A stretch of DNA of 64,000 nt, from assembly GCA_963277665.1 (NCBI GenBank), contig OY728165.1:1151556050-1151620049 (forward strand), in the 5' to 3' direction. A model generated the notes under the pieces. The model was not told the origin of the DNA, did not search any database, and was given only the letters and a program-made list of their open reading frames with translations. Both the position numbers and the translations under genes were made by a program. The DNA is from Viscum album (Eukaryota > Streptophyta > Magnoliopsida > Santalales > Viscaceae). Below are positions 23,211 through 37,100 of this stretch, in pieces. Within the stretch, counting starts at the first letter, position 1; each line of letters opens with the position of its first letter.

Positions 23211-26200
23211 TGTAAAGACCCTGATTTTCAATGTATTTTTTTAATTATATGGAATTATTACATGTCTGTGAAAATTGAAAGAAAGTGATTCCAAGGCCTG
23301 GTGTACCCAAAATGAATTTCTAATATTTTTATAAAATTTTGTTCAATAGACACATTAGCGGAATTTTCTAAATTTTGAACCAGTGCTCAGATTAAAAATC
23401 TGAGGACACCGTTGAATTAACAATGTCGAGATTCACTTAAGGGAAAATTCACTTTGACCATAAGTGGTTTGGATAAACAGTTATGTTTTATGGACTTTTT
23501 AAAATAAATTAATAAAAAAACATTGTTATTTAATTTTCTTTCATATCCTCCAATAGACTAGCAGAGTGTGGGACTGACGACGTGTCTAGAAAATAAGTGG
23601 CGTGACCATTAAATTATAAATAACTTCACCATTGTGGAATTAGGATGTTTCCTAATTAATGGGCCTACACTAATTCCTAACTTCATTACATACCCTCACA
23701 CTCTCCAATTTATATGGATCTTGGGGAGGGGTATCAAAAATGATTCACCATGAAATGAAGTGCTGTTAATGGGCCAAGATGCCAAACCCTTCGAGGATGG
23801 AGAAGGTCCCAGCAGGAGGTGATGGGAGACACCCAACCACGAACCCAAGGATGACGTTTGAGAGGTGTAGTCGGATGCTAGTTGTTGAGGATAGTGAACA
23901 CTGACCCCCTTCCTCAAGCATGAAGTATCTCCAACAACATCAGGTATGGGTTTAGCATGATTCAAATTACAAGAGTTTTTTATTCTTTATCTACATCCTG
24001 ATTATGAGCTAACATAGAGGGCACGAGGCTAACGAACCTAGCTTGGACCCTCTATTACCTGGTTACCACTCTCATTCTCTGTGGAAGACTGCAGGAATGG
24101 TGGTAATGGAAACCAGTCCTGGAAGGGACCAAGGAGGCGGCCGACACTAGCTGGCCGTGAGGAAGGATGTGGCACACCCGCACCATTGGAGGAACCGTCC
24201 ATGGATCGTTATCCACGACGGTCGGGGGAGGAATCCGACACACCTACCGGCTATATAAGGAGAAGGAAACATGACTAGAACACCGCCATAGGACTCGTTC
24301 TATGGATCGTCAGCCCCAACAAACCATAAGAAGGCGACCCACACATTGGACCACCATAGGAGGTGGAGTAGCATTTCGTCACATTCCGTTGGAGATGGCG
24401 ACCGGCTCGCCACGATGGATCGGCAACACCCACTCTAGTGTGTCCTGTAAGATAGAAAAATTTGGCACATGGAACTGCCATTATAGAGAATCTGAACGAC
24501 CTCCGAGCCCTTTAGGAGACCCGGGGTTTCACCCCTACTAGCTAGGGTGGGCCCCAGCCAGCGGAGCCTCCACACCAACTGAACAACTTATGACGTTAGG
24601 GAAATCATGGGAGATGCTCACATATTCCTCCTAGAACAAGACCCCCACAACCAGCACTCCCCCGAGACCAGGCCACCTGCCCAGCAGGATGCACTCCTGG
24701 TAGGCCACTCCCCCATTAGGGTCTAGACCGGTAGGATGGGTTCGTCTTACCTGTTTATACTGGACCCGGGCCCGACCCGACCTTGGAACACAAAAGGGTC
24801 CATATCTTGAGAACCAGTCGTCCATTTGAAAAACTGCCAATGGAATTGGAACAATTAGGTTGAGACAACTCTTTTGATATAATCCACTTGAGCGTTATAA
24901 ATTGCTAGATTATGGCTGAGTTGGAATGAACCTGAATCCAACCAGGCCCTCATAATTAAAATGCTTATAACTCACAGACCTCGAGTCAGATTGACACACC
25001 ATTTGTCGAGTTACAACCCTTATGACTTAGAAGTCCTTTTTTTACTCCTTTATGGAGCTTAGTGGTTGTCAAGGTATGACCAATATCTTGATGGTAGTAA
25101 TCTACCAAACTCAATAACACCAGGAATGAGGAATCCTATGGCAGGCTGTAACATGAAGAAAGAACGTCGACCCTGTGTGTGTCAGATCATGTGTGGTCAA
25201 CTTCTATCAGATCCTGTGTTGGTCATCACTAAGTGATCCTTTATTGTTCAACACATACTGATCTTTTGTGGGTTTTATCCTATGAGGGTCAGTGGAGTTT
25301 AGATACCAATCTATCCTGTGTGGTTCAGAAACGCTGCCTCTAAATAGAATAAGATGATCTATCTTACAACTAATTATTTATACATATATATTTAATTTAT
25401 TAATGATGTGAGCTGAGTCTTCTACCTTCATGTTTTTTTCATGGTGTAACATGTGTGTTACATCAATATTCATGGTTTTAACTGTGTGGAACTTCTATAT
25501 TCGTGGTGTTACCTGTGTTGTTCTTCTACTTTCATGGTGTTGTCTTCATAGTGTTACCTTTGTGGTGATTCTAACTTCATGATCTTACCTGTGTCGTAAT
25601 TCTACCTTCGTGGTGTTACCTTTGTGGTTTTCTTCCCTAGTGTATGTGATGAGTATATCTTGAAAACTTAGTTATATTTATGGGAATACAACTAAGTAGA
25701 GTTTAAGTCTTGTCTTGTGGTTTTTCCTTCTAGGAAATCTAGGAGACATACAAGGGTCTCAAGGTCCCTACAAAGTATCGTTACACTCACACCTCCATGG
25801 GCTACGCTCACACATTGATGTGTCTAGTGAAGAAGAGGGACAATATTGATCGAGGCTGAGGGAGCCAGGAGTGGATGATACTCATATGTGGGCCATTTGG
25901 CATGATGTGACGTTGGGACTATTGATCCTGAGCTGTACCTACCCTTCATATTAGATCCTTGGTGGACGACCCATGAAATGTTTTCTCCTTCCCAGTTGTA
26001 CTTATACATTTCTTAGTTGGGTTTGTATTCCAAACCCTTTTACTTTCAAAACTCTTTTACTACAACAATTTACTTTGTGGTTGCTTATAGTTGTGTTCTT
26101 GGACTGTGTGTCCGTACAGGTAAAAAAGAAAATTCCTTTCCGATTTAGGGATATAAATTTCCTATGCTAGTCTCCAGCCCCTAGCCTATGGAAGGTCGGC

Positions 26201-26243
26201 CTGGGATAGTCATGGAATAGGCCCCGAGGGATGGGACATTACT
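23211..26243 (+). repeat. Element 1 3' LTR
   Basis: Starts TGTAAAGACCCTG and ends GGGACATTACT (the final A has changed). It keeps the TATA-like box (23706-23716), the GC-rich patch (about 24060-24790) and both minisatellites (25165-25330 and 25425-25640). It is followed by CTGAT, the right target duplicate. Short open frames in the GC-rich patch differ from those in the 5' LTR. Confidence 0.85.
25425..25640 (+). repeat. Minisatellite, 3' LTR copy
   Basis: Diverged CATGGTGTTACC / GTGTGG units of about 30 bp, equivalent to 7428-7612. Confidence 0.65.
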
Positions 26244-26248
26244 CTGAT

Positions 26249-26340
26249 AAAAAATAAACTACACTTCATTTTTATCTAGAAGTGGTAATATTTCCATTAA
26301 TGATATTGTGAAATTAATTTTATATTTTTTAGAGTGAAAT
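26249..26340 (+). pseudogene. Element 5 RNase H, right half
   Basis: Read in one frame through stops: YLEVVIFPLMIL, then NXFYIFXSEIY, where X is a stop. It lines up without gaps to the RNase H Glu helix and the strand after it (20 positions, about eight identical to the usual residues). It continues the half that ends at 5134, which shows that element 1 landed inside this domain. Confidence 0.5.
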
Positions 26341-26459
26341 ATATAATGAATATAAATGCTTAAATTATTTAATAAAAATAATATATTTTAACATTAATTA
26401 AATGATATATTTATAAATGAACATATATTTTTACATCTTAGTACATTATCAACCTATTA

Positions 26460-26860
26460 AGGTTAAATTGTTTGATGATGCTCTGTGTAAGATGGGTCAA
26501 GAATCATTATCAGTGATAATGAATTAGAGAGATGAAATACCCATGGATTTGAAATATATTGTCCAAAAAAATAATAATGGAAGGGGTTATATCATATCAT
26601 TACAAGTTAATTACTCAACCATCTAACGATGTAAAGAAGAAAAAAGTACTAATGATGTTCATGGATTTATTGAAGAAGGTATTAATTATTCAAGAGTTTA
26701 ACCTAAAAAATTATGAAATTATATGATTATGTATTAGAATATCTTAACCCACAATAAAAAAATCAATGATGGACCTAATATATGATGCATATAGCTCATC
26801 ATTTTCTATCCATAATGTAGTGAAAAACATTTATAAAAATTTAAAAAAACTTTTCTAATG
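26460..26860 (+). pseudogene. Element 5 integrase N-terminal (zinc-binding) remnant
   Basis: KLFDDALCKMGQESLSV resembles the RNase H to integrase linker. Later LIYDAYSSSFSIHNVV and NIYKNLKKLF (about 26775-26850) follow the first half of the gypsy H2C2 domain, the first His being Tyr and the second His kept. The Cys pair cannot be found. The next stretch, 26860-27600, should be the catalytic core but is too decayed to read. Confidence 0.5.
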
Positions 26861-27599
26861 TATTGAACATTAATAGTTATATTAGATAGTTTATATCTCA
26901 ATACATGGTTTTCTAGAATTTCATGGATTAAAATGTTCCATATACTTAGGGTATAATACAAATATTAGATATTATTGTATAGATATGGTATATTTACCGA
27001 ATGGATTTTAGTTATTTATGTTAATTTTAATGACCATAAATATATTTTTGTTATAGTTTACTATGTTGAAAATTAAATTAATTTTATTAAAATTTTATAA
27101 TTTTTATTTCTCAATAAATATTCTAAGATATATGTAAATTAACTGGTAAAAATTCATGGAGTACAAATATAAATCGAATCATATAATGATATGAGGAGAA
27201 ATTCATTATTCTTATAAATATTCAAAAACAAAATTAGATGTAGTACCGAGATAGAGCAATTCTAACTACCTTATATTCTTTTCATTCTGAAAAAATTATA
27301 TACCTTATTTATGATATGATGATATATTGTTCGATATATTATAATGGGGGTTATAATCAACACAATAACCATTTAGAGGTATCATATAAAATGAGTTTTC
27401 TTTTTAAAACTTATGTAGAACAACAAGGGGAATTTCAAGGGATGAAATGTAAAAATCCATAATCTTGTGATAATTTTTTAGAAAATAGGTTGATGAGAAG
27501 ATATATTTCTGATGAAATAATAGTGAATATTTAAACCATTAGATGTCATTTTAACTGATCTTACTCATGATAAAATATATATGATAATAATAACAATCG

Positions 27600-27960
27600 A
27601 TGAAATTTTCATTTGGAGGTCAAATATGAGGTATTAATTTGAATATCACTATAGAAGAGGAATAATAGATTTTATGAAAACATAAAATTTAATCCCCAAA
27701 TACATTGTCTCATTTAAAATCTTATTTCTAGTTAAGGTTATAGCTTATCATTTTTGACATCCCAGAAACGTCATTGAAGTGAATGCTATGTTCAATGCAT
27801 CACTATTGAGGAAATACAAACCAACCCCAGCATATGTATAGAAAATAAAGGTTTTACTAATGGATCATGTATACTCATATGAGAATGAACTGGTTAAAAT
27901 CATCTTTCATATAGAGACTGTAAAATGAAACTAGACTATTAACTAGGTTAATGGTCTGAT
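27600..27960 (+). pseudogene. Element 5 integrase C-terminal remnant
   Basis: In one frame: RRGIIDFMKT, NLIPKYIVSFKILFLVKVIA, then EVNAMFNASLLRKYKPTPAY. This follows the same blocks as 22740-22960 of element 1. It is a strong match for an otherwise unreadable AT-rich stretch and anchors element 5. Confidence 0.65.
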
Positions 27961-28083
27961 GAATGATCAAATCATTTAATAAAAAACATTACATCTTGAA
28001 ACTATAACTTTTTATAATAACACATTTATATTTTAATCATAGTAATGATGATTAGATGAGGAAGTCCGTTTCTATGGGTAAAG

Positions 28084-28130
28084 TGTTACAACCTCAGATT
28101 ATAGTTTGTATTTTCCATTACAAATTCATT
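28084..28130 (+). repeat. Probable start of the element 5 3' LTR
   Basis: TGTTACAACCTCAG starts 272 bp after the LLRKY motif; in element 1 this distance is about 280 bp. A purine-rich GGGTAAAG precedes it. I cannot place the end of this LTR. Confidence 0.4.
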
Positions 28131-31100
28131 ATCATTAAAAAACTTTATTACATGAAATATATAACCTAAATTATAATGATATATATTATGTTGATAAAAT
28201 AATATAATTCAAGAGAAAAATTAATAAAATATTAAAATTAATTATGAAACATCATCGTGAGAACAATAAGTGTAATTATATGACAAGTAGATAAAATCCT
28301 CATGATCATAAAATAATTGTCCATAACATTTCCATTAAATATCATACCTATTATTATGTCTATAAAATATAGTGAAAACATTAAGTAATATTAATGATAT
28401 TTTTATAATGATCTAAATAGATAGGCTGAATGATTCTAGATGTTCCAGTGATGTTTTACATAGGAATTCCACATGATCACTGTATATATTGTAACACGAC
28501 ATATAATCATTGGATATATTGCACTTATATATAGTTGTATACAATAATTACATTGATGTTATTTAAATTTATAGTAATATATGAAAATTAATTTAAATTA
28601 AAAACAATATAAAATTCCTTAATGAAATAAATAAATATTATTTAATCAAAATATTTAATTATTTTAATTAATTTATTTAATCTATAATAATAATTATTAA
28701 TAATATAAAAGTTTATATTTAAATTAATAAAATTAATATAAATATTATAATAAAAAATTATTCAAAATATTTATTGAATATAAATAAAATTTATATTTTT
28801 TAGTTATATGATAAAAAATACATAATTTTTCGATGGGGATTTTTCTCACTGAATTAATTATTATTTGGTGTAATTTTTTTGTTAATAAAATGTATTTAAA
28901 AAATTTAAATGATTATTATAATTAAATGATTCAATGTATTGAAAAATATATTACTAATCATTGAGTTTTTAATTTATGTTAAACATATTTATGAAAAAAT
29001 GATGTTTACAACATTATTTTTCAATAAAAAGTGTTATATATACATCTTACGAGGTCATTTTGGATATCAAAAAACATATCTAAATAATCAAAATTAATAT
29101 AATGGAGTTAAAAAATTTTAATCAACAAATAGAAATTTGGTATGCAAGTGAATTTCATTTTTGGTAGAATATATAAGCTACTGAAGATAAAGTTCATTTA
29201 CCATGCGAAAGTTAAATTTAAGTGATAAGGATTAACTATACGATGAAGTCTCATAATACCCCAATATATTATCTCTAAAATATATTTACGTGGACATAAA
29301 AGGACCATATAAATTATTTTTTAAATTTTTAACAACATTCATATTAAAATGAAAATATTATTTATTATGAAATTAAAATTTGGTGACACTTCACAGAAAA
29401 CTCAACAGCAAAATGCTAAATATTATTCCCCTCCCAATCAATGTATTACTTTTTAATTCAAATTTTTTTAGTATATTTTATACTCTCCGAAAAAATTAAT
29501 AGTTTTTGGGTAGCATTAGATCTGATGTAGTTTTCCTGAATAATTCATTTCGAATAATAGGTTTTCAAGAAGGGGAGAAAATCATCAATGTAAGTAGAAT
29601 GCTGTTACACAACAATTTCATTTACCATATATTAAATTTTTTTAAACTAAATTATCATGAATAATAATGGTATATTAATTTCATTATTCATTATTATAAA
29701 TAATATTAATAATATATGACAATAAAAATCTAAACATTACATTAGTATACCATCTTTTTATTGAGGTGCACCACACTGACCACATGAATATTTCATGACC
29801 AAATAATCATTTTATTAATGAATAAGTATCGAAATATTTTTTAATTTATTATTTCATATTAAAAACTAATTTATTATGAATATTTTTTCAAAATATTTTA
29901 ATAATAATGTGAATGAATATTATAAATTATGGCATGGATATAGGTAATTTACCAAAAATAAGTGCATCATTATTTTTAATAACATAAACTATACAAACAC
30001 CTTCCATGAAATAAAAATTGTATTATATATAAAAATGAGACATAAAAAATGATTAATATTATAGTAAAGTGGATCTAGTATTAAATTTTATAGGATCCAC
30101 ATCAACTAATCAAAACGCATATAAAATTATTGAAATTATTAACAACTAATGAAGAAAATACACAATGACAAACAAAAATATTTTTAAATAAATATTATAA
30201 TTAAATAATATAATATGTAATGGATTTTAATAATAATATAAATTTTTTATTAAGATGTTATTTTTTTTATTAAAAGTGATTTTAAAAAAAATTATTGTGT
30301 TTGGAGTGAGGATTGAATTTTCTTTCCAATCTGACATGAATAATTTCATTATTTGTCTAAAAAATTTATTTTATGTAAATGATATATTATTTATCACTAA
30401 AAACAATTATGAATTTTTATAATATGGTCATTAATGGCATTTTAAATGTATTCATACCATTTTAAGTTCTTTTTATATCATAATTCTTAATTAATAGTTT
30501 TCATTAGTGTTACTAGACATATCAATTTTTTTTACCAAGAATTGTTCACCTCTATGCATATATTTTTTTATTTTTTTAGAGATGTAATTGTATATATTTG
30601 TATAAATAAATATTTTTATTTATTATTATAAATGAATATATTTTCCATGGTTTAAAAATGATAATTTTAATTATCTACCACAAGATTCATTTTCTATTGG
30701 GTTTATATTCTTTAGAAAATTGATAAATAAATACGATTTGTATATATTCTCCAGCAAATAATATTCTTGAATACTTTATAAATTTTAATCAAAAATATTA
30801 ATATATATTTCGAAATTTATTCTAAATGTAATTTTTCAAATATTTTATTTATAATTTATAATAATTTAAAATATAATTAGAAAAAAGAAAGTATAGTTAT
30901 GATTTTTTTTCTAAATCTAGTTTTTTGAGGCCCTTATTAAGAATTTTTCATTATTTCAAATAATATTAATTGTTTCTTTATTATTTATGGTTATCATATC
31001 TTGATAACATCTAATTTAATTATTTGAATGTAATATGATAATATATTAAGGAAATTCTAAAAATAATCATTTTTCTCTTATATGTTACATAGATAACGAT

Positions 31101-34100
31101 CAAATTTTATGTTTTTCAAGTTCCAATAGAAAACATATGTATTGTTTTTAATTAAGTGATGTGTATGTATAAAAAATCCATAAATTGATTAGGTAAATAA
31201 TTATATCATGAGATTACTAGGAATGGGTTGTGACACTTAATACTTAAGGGACACTTCCAACCAGGTGGTGGTGGGTCTATATTTATGCATTCCTCTAATA
31301 TATTAGGTAAAGCCTGATATCTCATTGGTTGACATTCAAGGACTACAGAGTAAACTAAATATATTAAGGGTTTATAATCACCATGTGATGATCTTTTAGA
31401 TAGTTATATTTAATACAATAATTCTATTTGTATACATTTATATATATTACAGATTCATTTTTCATAACTTGGTGTTCCACAAATATCCAATGTTATGTTC
31501 TTATAGATTATGGTTTTTACCAATGTTTCTACCATCAAATGAATAATTCCACATGTTATTAAAAAATACATATTCAAGGAATTATGGTTTATGTGTCCTA
31601 TCCTATATATGAATATCTTATTTCATGGTCAAGCGCATTGATTATATTTTCATTACCATATACTAATAGTTTTATAACTTACGATTATCTACATTTTTTC
31701 TCATGTTTACATTTATAACACACCTATGTGGACACTTCCTTATATGTCCATTTCCACAATATTATGAAATAGTGTTTTAAAAATGAAATATATATAAATG
31801 TATATAATTTTTATAGAATATTTTTTGGGAGTTTTAGAATATTTTTTTTTCAAATAAGTCGTTTATGTGTCTACTCTTAAAAGACACCATGCTTATTGGT
31901 TTCATGGGTGTAATGTATAGTCAGGAGTAATAAATTTCCATGTAAAATGAATATAAATTTATATAAATATTGTAGGATTAAGTGGCCTCAAATATTAAGG
32001 GAAACTATTATAAAAATTGGTGATATTTACCACAATATATAAATGAACAAATTCAGTATTGATAATATATAATCTTAAATACTAATTCACATTCCATTAA
32101 TCATATATAAAATTATGAGGGAAAAAACAATATTTTATAAAACTAATGTATAATAACGAACGATTTATTTCTCTTAAAAAATAATATATAATTAATACTA
32201 CTATTATCTATAAAATAATTGACATATCTACCCAAAAAATCACTAACCACAACCTATAACTATGTCTATGAACCAGAAAATAAGAAGTAAGAGAGAACCC
32301 GATATACCAATAGAGATATGTAAAGATAAAAACTCATATGTTTTATTCCATAATTTTTTTTGTAAAAATTATTATAGGAATACTGATTATTTCAGGATTT
32401 AAAAAAAACCCCTGTAGTGGGGGAATCCACTGCTTTATAAACTACTGTAATACATTCATTCTAAACTATCCAAAATCAATCATATAGTTACCTTTTCAAA
32501 TATAATTTATCACCATGTTCTTATTACTCACCATAGAGAAAAAATTATTGTTATGTTTAAGGGAATCCCATGAGGTATATATATTAATTATAAATTTTTT
32601 GACATAATTATACATAAAAATAAATAATTATTCATAAAATTATGAGGAAAAAATAATATAAATATTTGTTACATAATAAATAAAAATAATCATTTAAATT
32701 TTTCAAAATTTTTTATATAATTTAATTATATTATTTTTAATATATTTATAATAAAAATATTCTTCCCTCCCTATGTATTTATATAAAATAAATAAGGGGT
32801 ATTGAATATATTTTTATTTATTTGATAAGAAAATATTTTTATATCAAGGAAAATATGTAATTAAATAATAAAAAATCAATGGAAGATTAAAAAATTCATT
32901 ACAATTAAGTAATACATGTAATATTCACATTATATATATATATATATATTAAAAATTCATTACATTTATATATCATTATGGTATTATAAATGATCATCGT
33001 AATGATATTATAAAATATCTCCAAATAATAATCAATGCACCAAAACAAAGTGGGATATAAATTTCATTATGTACCAACACTTATAAAAATGGAATGAAAT
33101 GGAATAAATATTGGAAAAAAATTTATTTTATGTTTATTTTATTTTATAAAATTATTTTGATGAGGCCAAAAAAAATTTGGTTAGGTAATTACAATATGAA
33201 ATTATTATAAGATGACCTACTTCAATAGTTACTTATTATGGGTGGACTTGGTTCTATAGAGCAAAATGTAGTGACGTGGAAGCCCTATAGGGCCACTAGA
33301 CACTTCATATCCTTTGTACAGCTACATTATTTCATAAAGGGAACAAAAGGATCATAGAATGTGAGACTTGTAGCCACGAATTTTTTTTTAATATTTGATA
33401 ATTTTCAATTTTTTATACAGCATATACAAAATTTTAACACCGTTATTTGTATTTTCAGATACTACCTGACCAAATGTTCATTATACTCATTCAATTCTAA
33501 TATATGATCCATTATATAAATCATTTATGGTTTTATCAATAGATTCATTATCATAAATAATTCATAATCATTATTCAAACATTCATATTATATATATAGT
33601 CACTCTTTCTCACATATTCTTTATTCTTACTTCTAAATTATTAATTTATGTTATTATTCTTAATTTTTCAATTTCATTATTTTGGTTCCATATTAGTCTA
33701 CTAACATAAAAGAAATTGATCCTCTAATTATAATAGTAGTGAAAATTAATCATTCTTATCTCTTTTTATTTTCCTTTACCTGAAGTGTGATATGTAGATA
33801 TAGTATACCCCAATAAATTACTTAAAATGAATTTAAATTGATTTACTCTATCATTCATAGGTTAGTTTTCATTATTCGTGTTTTCAGTGGACCAATTACT
33901 ATTATTATTCACTACTATATCAGTTTTATAACTACTAATTTGAAAATAAACTGTTTAACATTTAAAAATTACATCATTTAATCTGTATAATGTTCCCATG
34001 ATCACCATTTGGTAAAATTATTGGTGTTAGAACCAAATTAAACATTATTATGAGTTACATTTTGAGGATATGATAAAATGTTTATCAAATAAATATGACA

Positions 34101-37100
34101 TATTTAATCACTATAATACATATATAATGAAAATTTAGTATTATTAGACCTAATTTAATAATAATATTGTTTTATATAATGTTTAGGATGAGATTCCTAT
34201 TTTTCATGAGTTTACCATGAGTATGGGTGGACATGAACATTTTTTAATGTTTCTTATAGACCATATGACATTCCAATTAGTTTTGGAATCTGTTTATAGA
34301 ATGAGATGTTATGCACTCTTATGTGTTAATTCACGGGGTTATGGAAGATAACACATCTTACATGAAAGGACATGATTCTAGGGAAACTAGTCCAATATAA
34401 TTATTATTTAATATTATTAGGGATGTTATGACCAATGATATTTTATTTAACATGGAAAAGGGATTATAAAATTTAATGTATTTTTTGTCATGGCATGGGA
34501 TGTTATACCCCTAAATGTGTTTTCTCGTGGAAAGGGCCACTATGCTATTATATGTGACATTTATAACGAGACAGTACACAATGTATATTCATGATTATAG
34601 TCATTAAATGGGATGATATAACCATATTTTTCAGTGCGAAACTATATAGGGATATTAAGAAAACTATGGAACTAACTTCTTAATATTCTATAACATATAT
34701 AAATAGTTTTTTGTGATAACATGAAATGTAAATATAATACAATTTTTTTTTTATTATATTTAAAAACTATGTAAATATTACATCACCAATATATAAAATC
34801 TAATAAAATACAATCTCACAAAACCCTTATAATTAGATAGAAATATCGTTTTATACATTGATCACTCGGATAAACCGGGAATGATAAAAAATTTGTGAGA
34901 TAAAATTTTATTTATGTTCTAATAATACAATTTATTAGATATATATATATATATATATATTATTAATTCATAATATTCTATGATAAATTTTAATTGTATA
35001 AAGGGAACAATTAAATGAATATAATCCTGAAATAATTCAATTTTGTCATGGTAAATGAGAGCACAATCTAATAAAATTACATAAAATGACAAAATAATTT
35101 ATCTTAAAAGAATATGACATGTGGAAAAGATAAGAAATCATGATGATATAGCTACAAGGTGATACTATTATATCAATCAAAAATTAAAAACCATCTTACA
35201 GGAAAAATGAATATAGCATTTAAATAATTCTAAAAATTCATAATACATACTAATACACTTTTTGATGAAAAACATAACATTACATTAAAATCTAATAATT
35301 TAATTTCCATGAATAAATAAGTCGAAAACTATAACTAAATCATTTCTTGGTAAACCCTTGTGAAAAAACAAATTATTTAAATTTCATTCCATACACAGAG
35401 AACTCATGAGATACAATTCCTGACCTTATGCAATTTAAGGACATATAATTATGGCCCCTCATTCCACGTAATTTTGTATCAAGATATATCATTTTAACCT
35501 GAATTTGGAAGTAACTATAATTTAAATAAATTCATTACATGATTAACCGATTGTGATAAAGTAGGTACATAATAACATAATGTTACTACCTTCAAAAAAC
35601 AATTTGATAATGATATTGCATTATAGGATATTCAAAAAAATATTATAAATGGCATATGATGATGATAAAAAATTTATTAATAAATATAGTATATGGAAAT
35701 CTAGGTTATCACATATTAAATATATGCATTAAATATATTGTATTTAAAAAGAAACGGATTCCAGAGAATGGTAATCAATATGAATTGTTGATGAAAATCA
35801 TTATTTTGATGAAATTACATTGGGAATAAAATAAACATAATTTATGGAAATAATGGAAAGTAATTGGTTTTCATATATCATAAACTCATAAATATTTCAA
35901 TTTCCCTATACAATTTATTCATATCATCCATGATAATGAAATAGAATACTATTTTTAAATAATATCCACTTAAGAAAAATAAAACATTAAGTTAAATATA
36001 TATAAATAATATTCAATATGTGGAATATAAAATAGTATTGATAGTGTAGAAAAATCCCACTAGGTTAACAATAAATTTTTAAATAAATTAAGAAAAAAAT
36101 TTCTAAAATATTTATGTCAAATTAATAAAATAAATTAAAATGTAATTATTTATAAATGATGTAAATATTTGAAATATATATTTTAAAATTTTAATAATTT
36201 CTAAAACACTTATTATGAATTATTTATTAAAACTAATTATATTATATAATGGGATGAAAGATAATGGGAAATATTTTTTTTGTATTTTCAAAATAATTAA
36301 AGATAAATCTATAAAAATAACAAATAATTTTACCTCAAATATCTTTATATGAACGGTGATTAAATGGCCATAAAATGATTTAAATAATATATCCTAATAA
36401 TAGATTAATTAAATAAAATATATTCAATGTCGAAAATAACTTCATTAGTTATATTTATTGAAAAAATTTCCCCTATAAAAATCATTGGATTTAAATTAAT
36501 TATAAAAATTTATTGGTTATATAAATCCATGCATATTAATATAAATATTAAATTTAATAAATCAAAACATACAATAGTGAACAGAATAATGATGTGAGGT
36601 AGTGTAAGATATTGATATTTGAATACAAGGATAGTTACTATATGAATTATAAAGTCGTGGTTAAAATCATAATGTTTAATGTAAGTTAGAAATAATGAAT
36701 ACACATTAGTTGTATTGGTAGAAGTTATAAAAAAATTATGATTGTTAGAGTAATGTATAAATTCATTATATTATAGATAATACTAGAGAGATTATGTATA
36801 ACATAATTAAAAAATATATTAAAATTATGAATACATGGGAGAGAAACCCATACCTTAAGTCTTACCCAACATCTTATAACATATAACTTCCTTACTACTA
36901 AAAATTTATCCTTTTAATTACTACTATTGTCTTCTAAGGAGGGTATTTCAACTAAATAATGGGATTAGAAATGGAATGAGAATAATATGAAAAAACAAAT
37001 TTATATTTTTCATCATTTCAAAAATGATAATATTTCGTCTAAAAATAAATAAAATAACTAATGAAAAAACAGTTTAGTAATTATGGATATTAGCTACAAA

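Larger units (their letters stand above)
5135..26243 (+). mobile_element. Element 1: Ty3/gypsy retrotransposon, Del/Tekay-like, decayed
   Basis: This LTR retrotransposon has about 3.1-kb LTRs (5135-8266 and 23211-26243), an initiator-Met-type primer site (8270), gag, protease, RT, RNase H, integrase with a C-terminal region that looks like the Del/Tekay chromodomain, and a purine tract (23201-23210). It is interrupted after the leader by element 2 (8349-18439). Without that insert it would be about 11 kb. Every domain is recognisable, but none is open for more than about 127 codons and several catalytic residues are changed, so it cannot encode active protein. The two LTRs differ by roughly a quarter in the stretches I lined up by eye, so the insertion is old. 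It sits in the RNase H of element 5. Confidence 0.88.
4467..28083 (+). mobile_element. Element 5: oldest Ty3/gypsy element, host of the nested insertions
   Basis: This is a very decayed gypsy pol read on the plus strand in pieces: RT (4467-4990), start of RNase H (5050-5134), a 21.1-kb interruption by element 1, the rest of RNase H (26249-26340), the integrase zinc-binding region (26460-26860) and the integrase C-terminus (27600-27960). The order is the Ty3/gypsy order, and the RNase H halves join across element 1. Its 3' LTR probably starts at 28084, about 270 bp after an LLRKY motif, the same distance as in element 1. The 5' part lies left of the window or has been lost. Stops are numerous. 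This is inferred from residue-by-residue alignment by eye. Confidence 0.65.
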
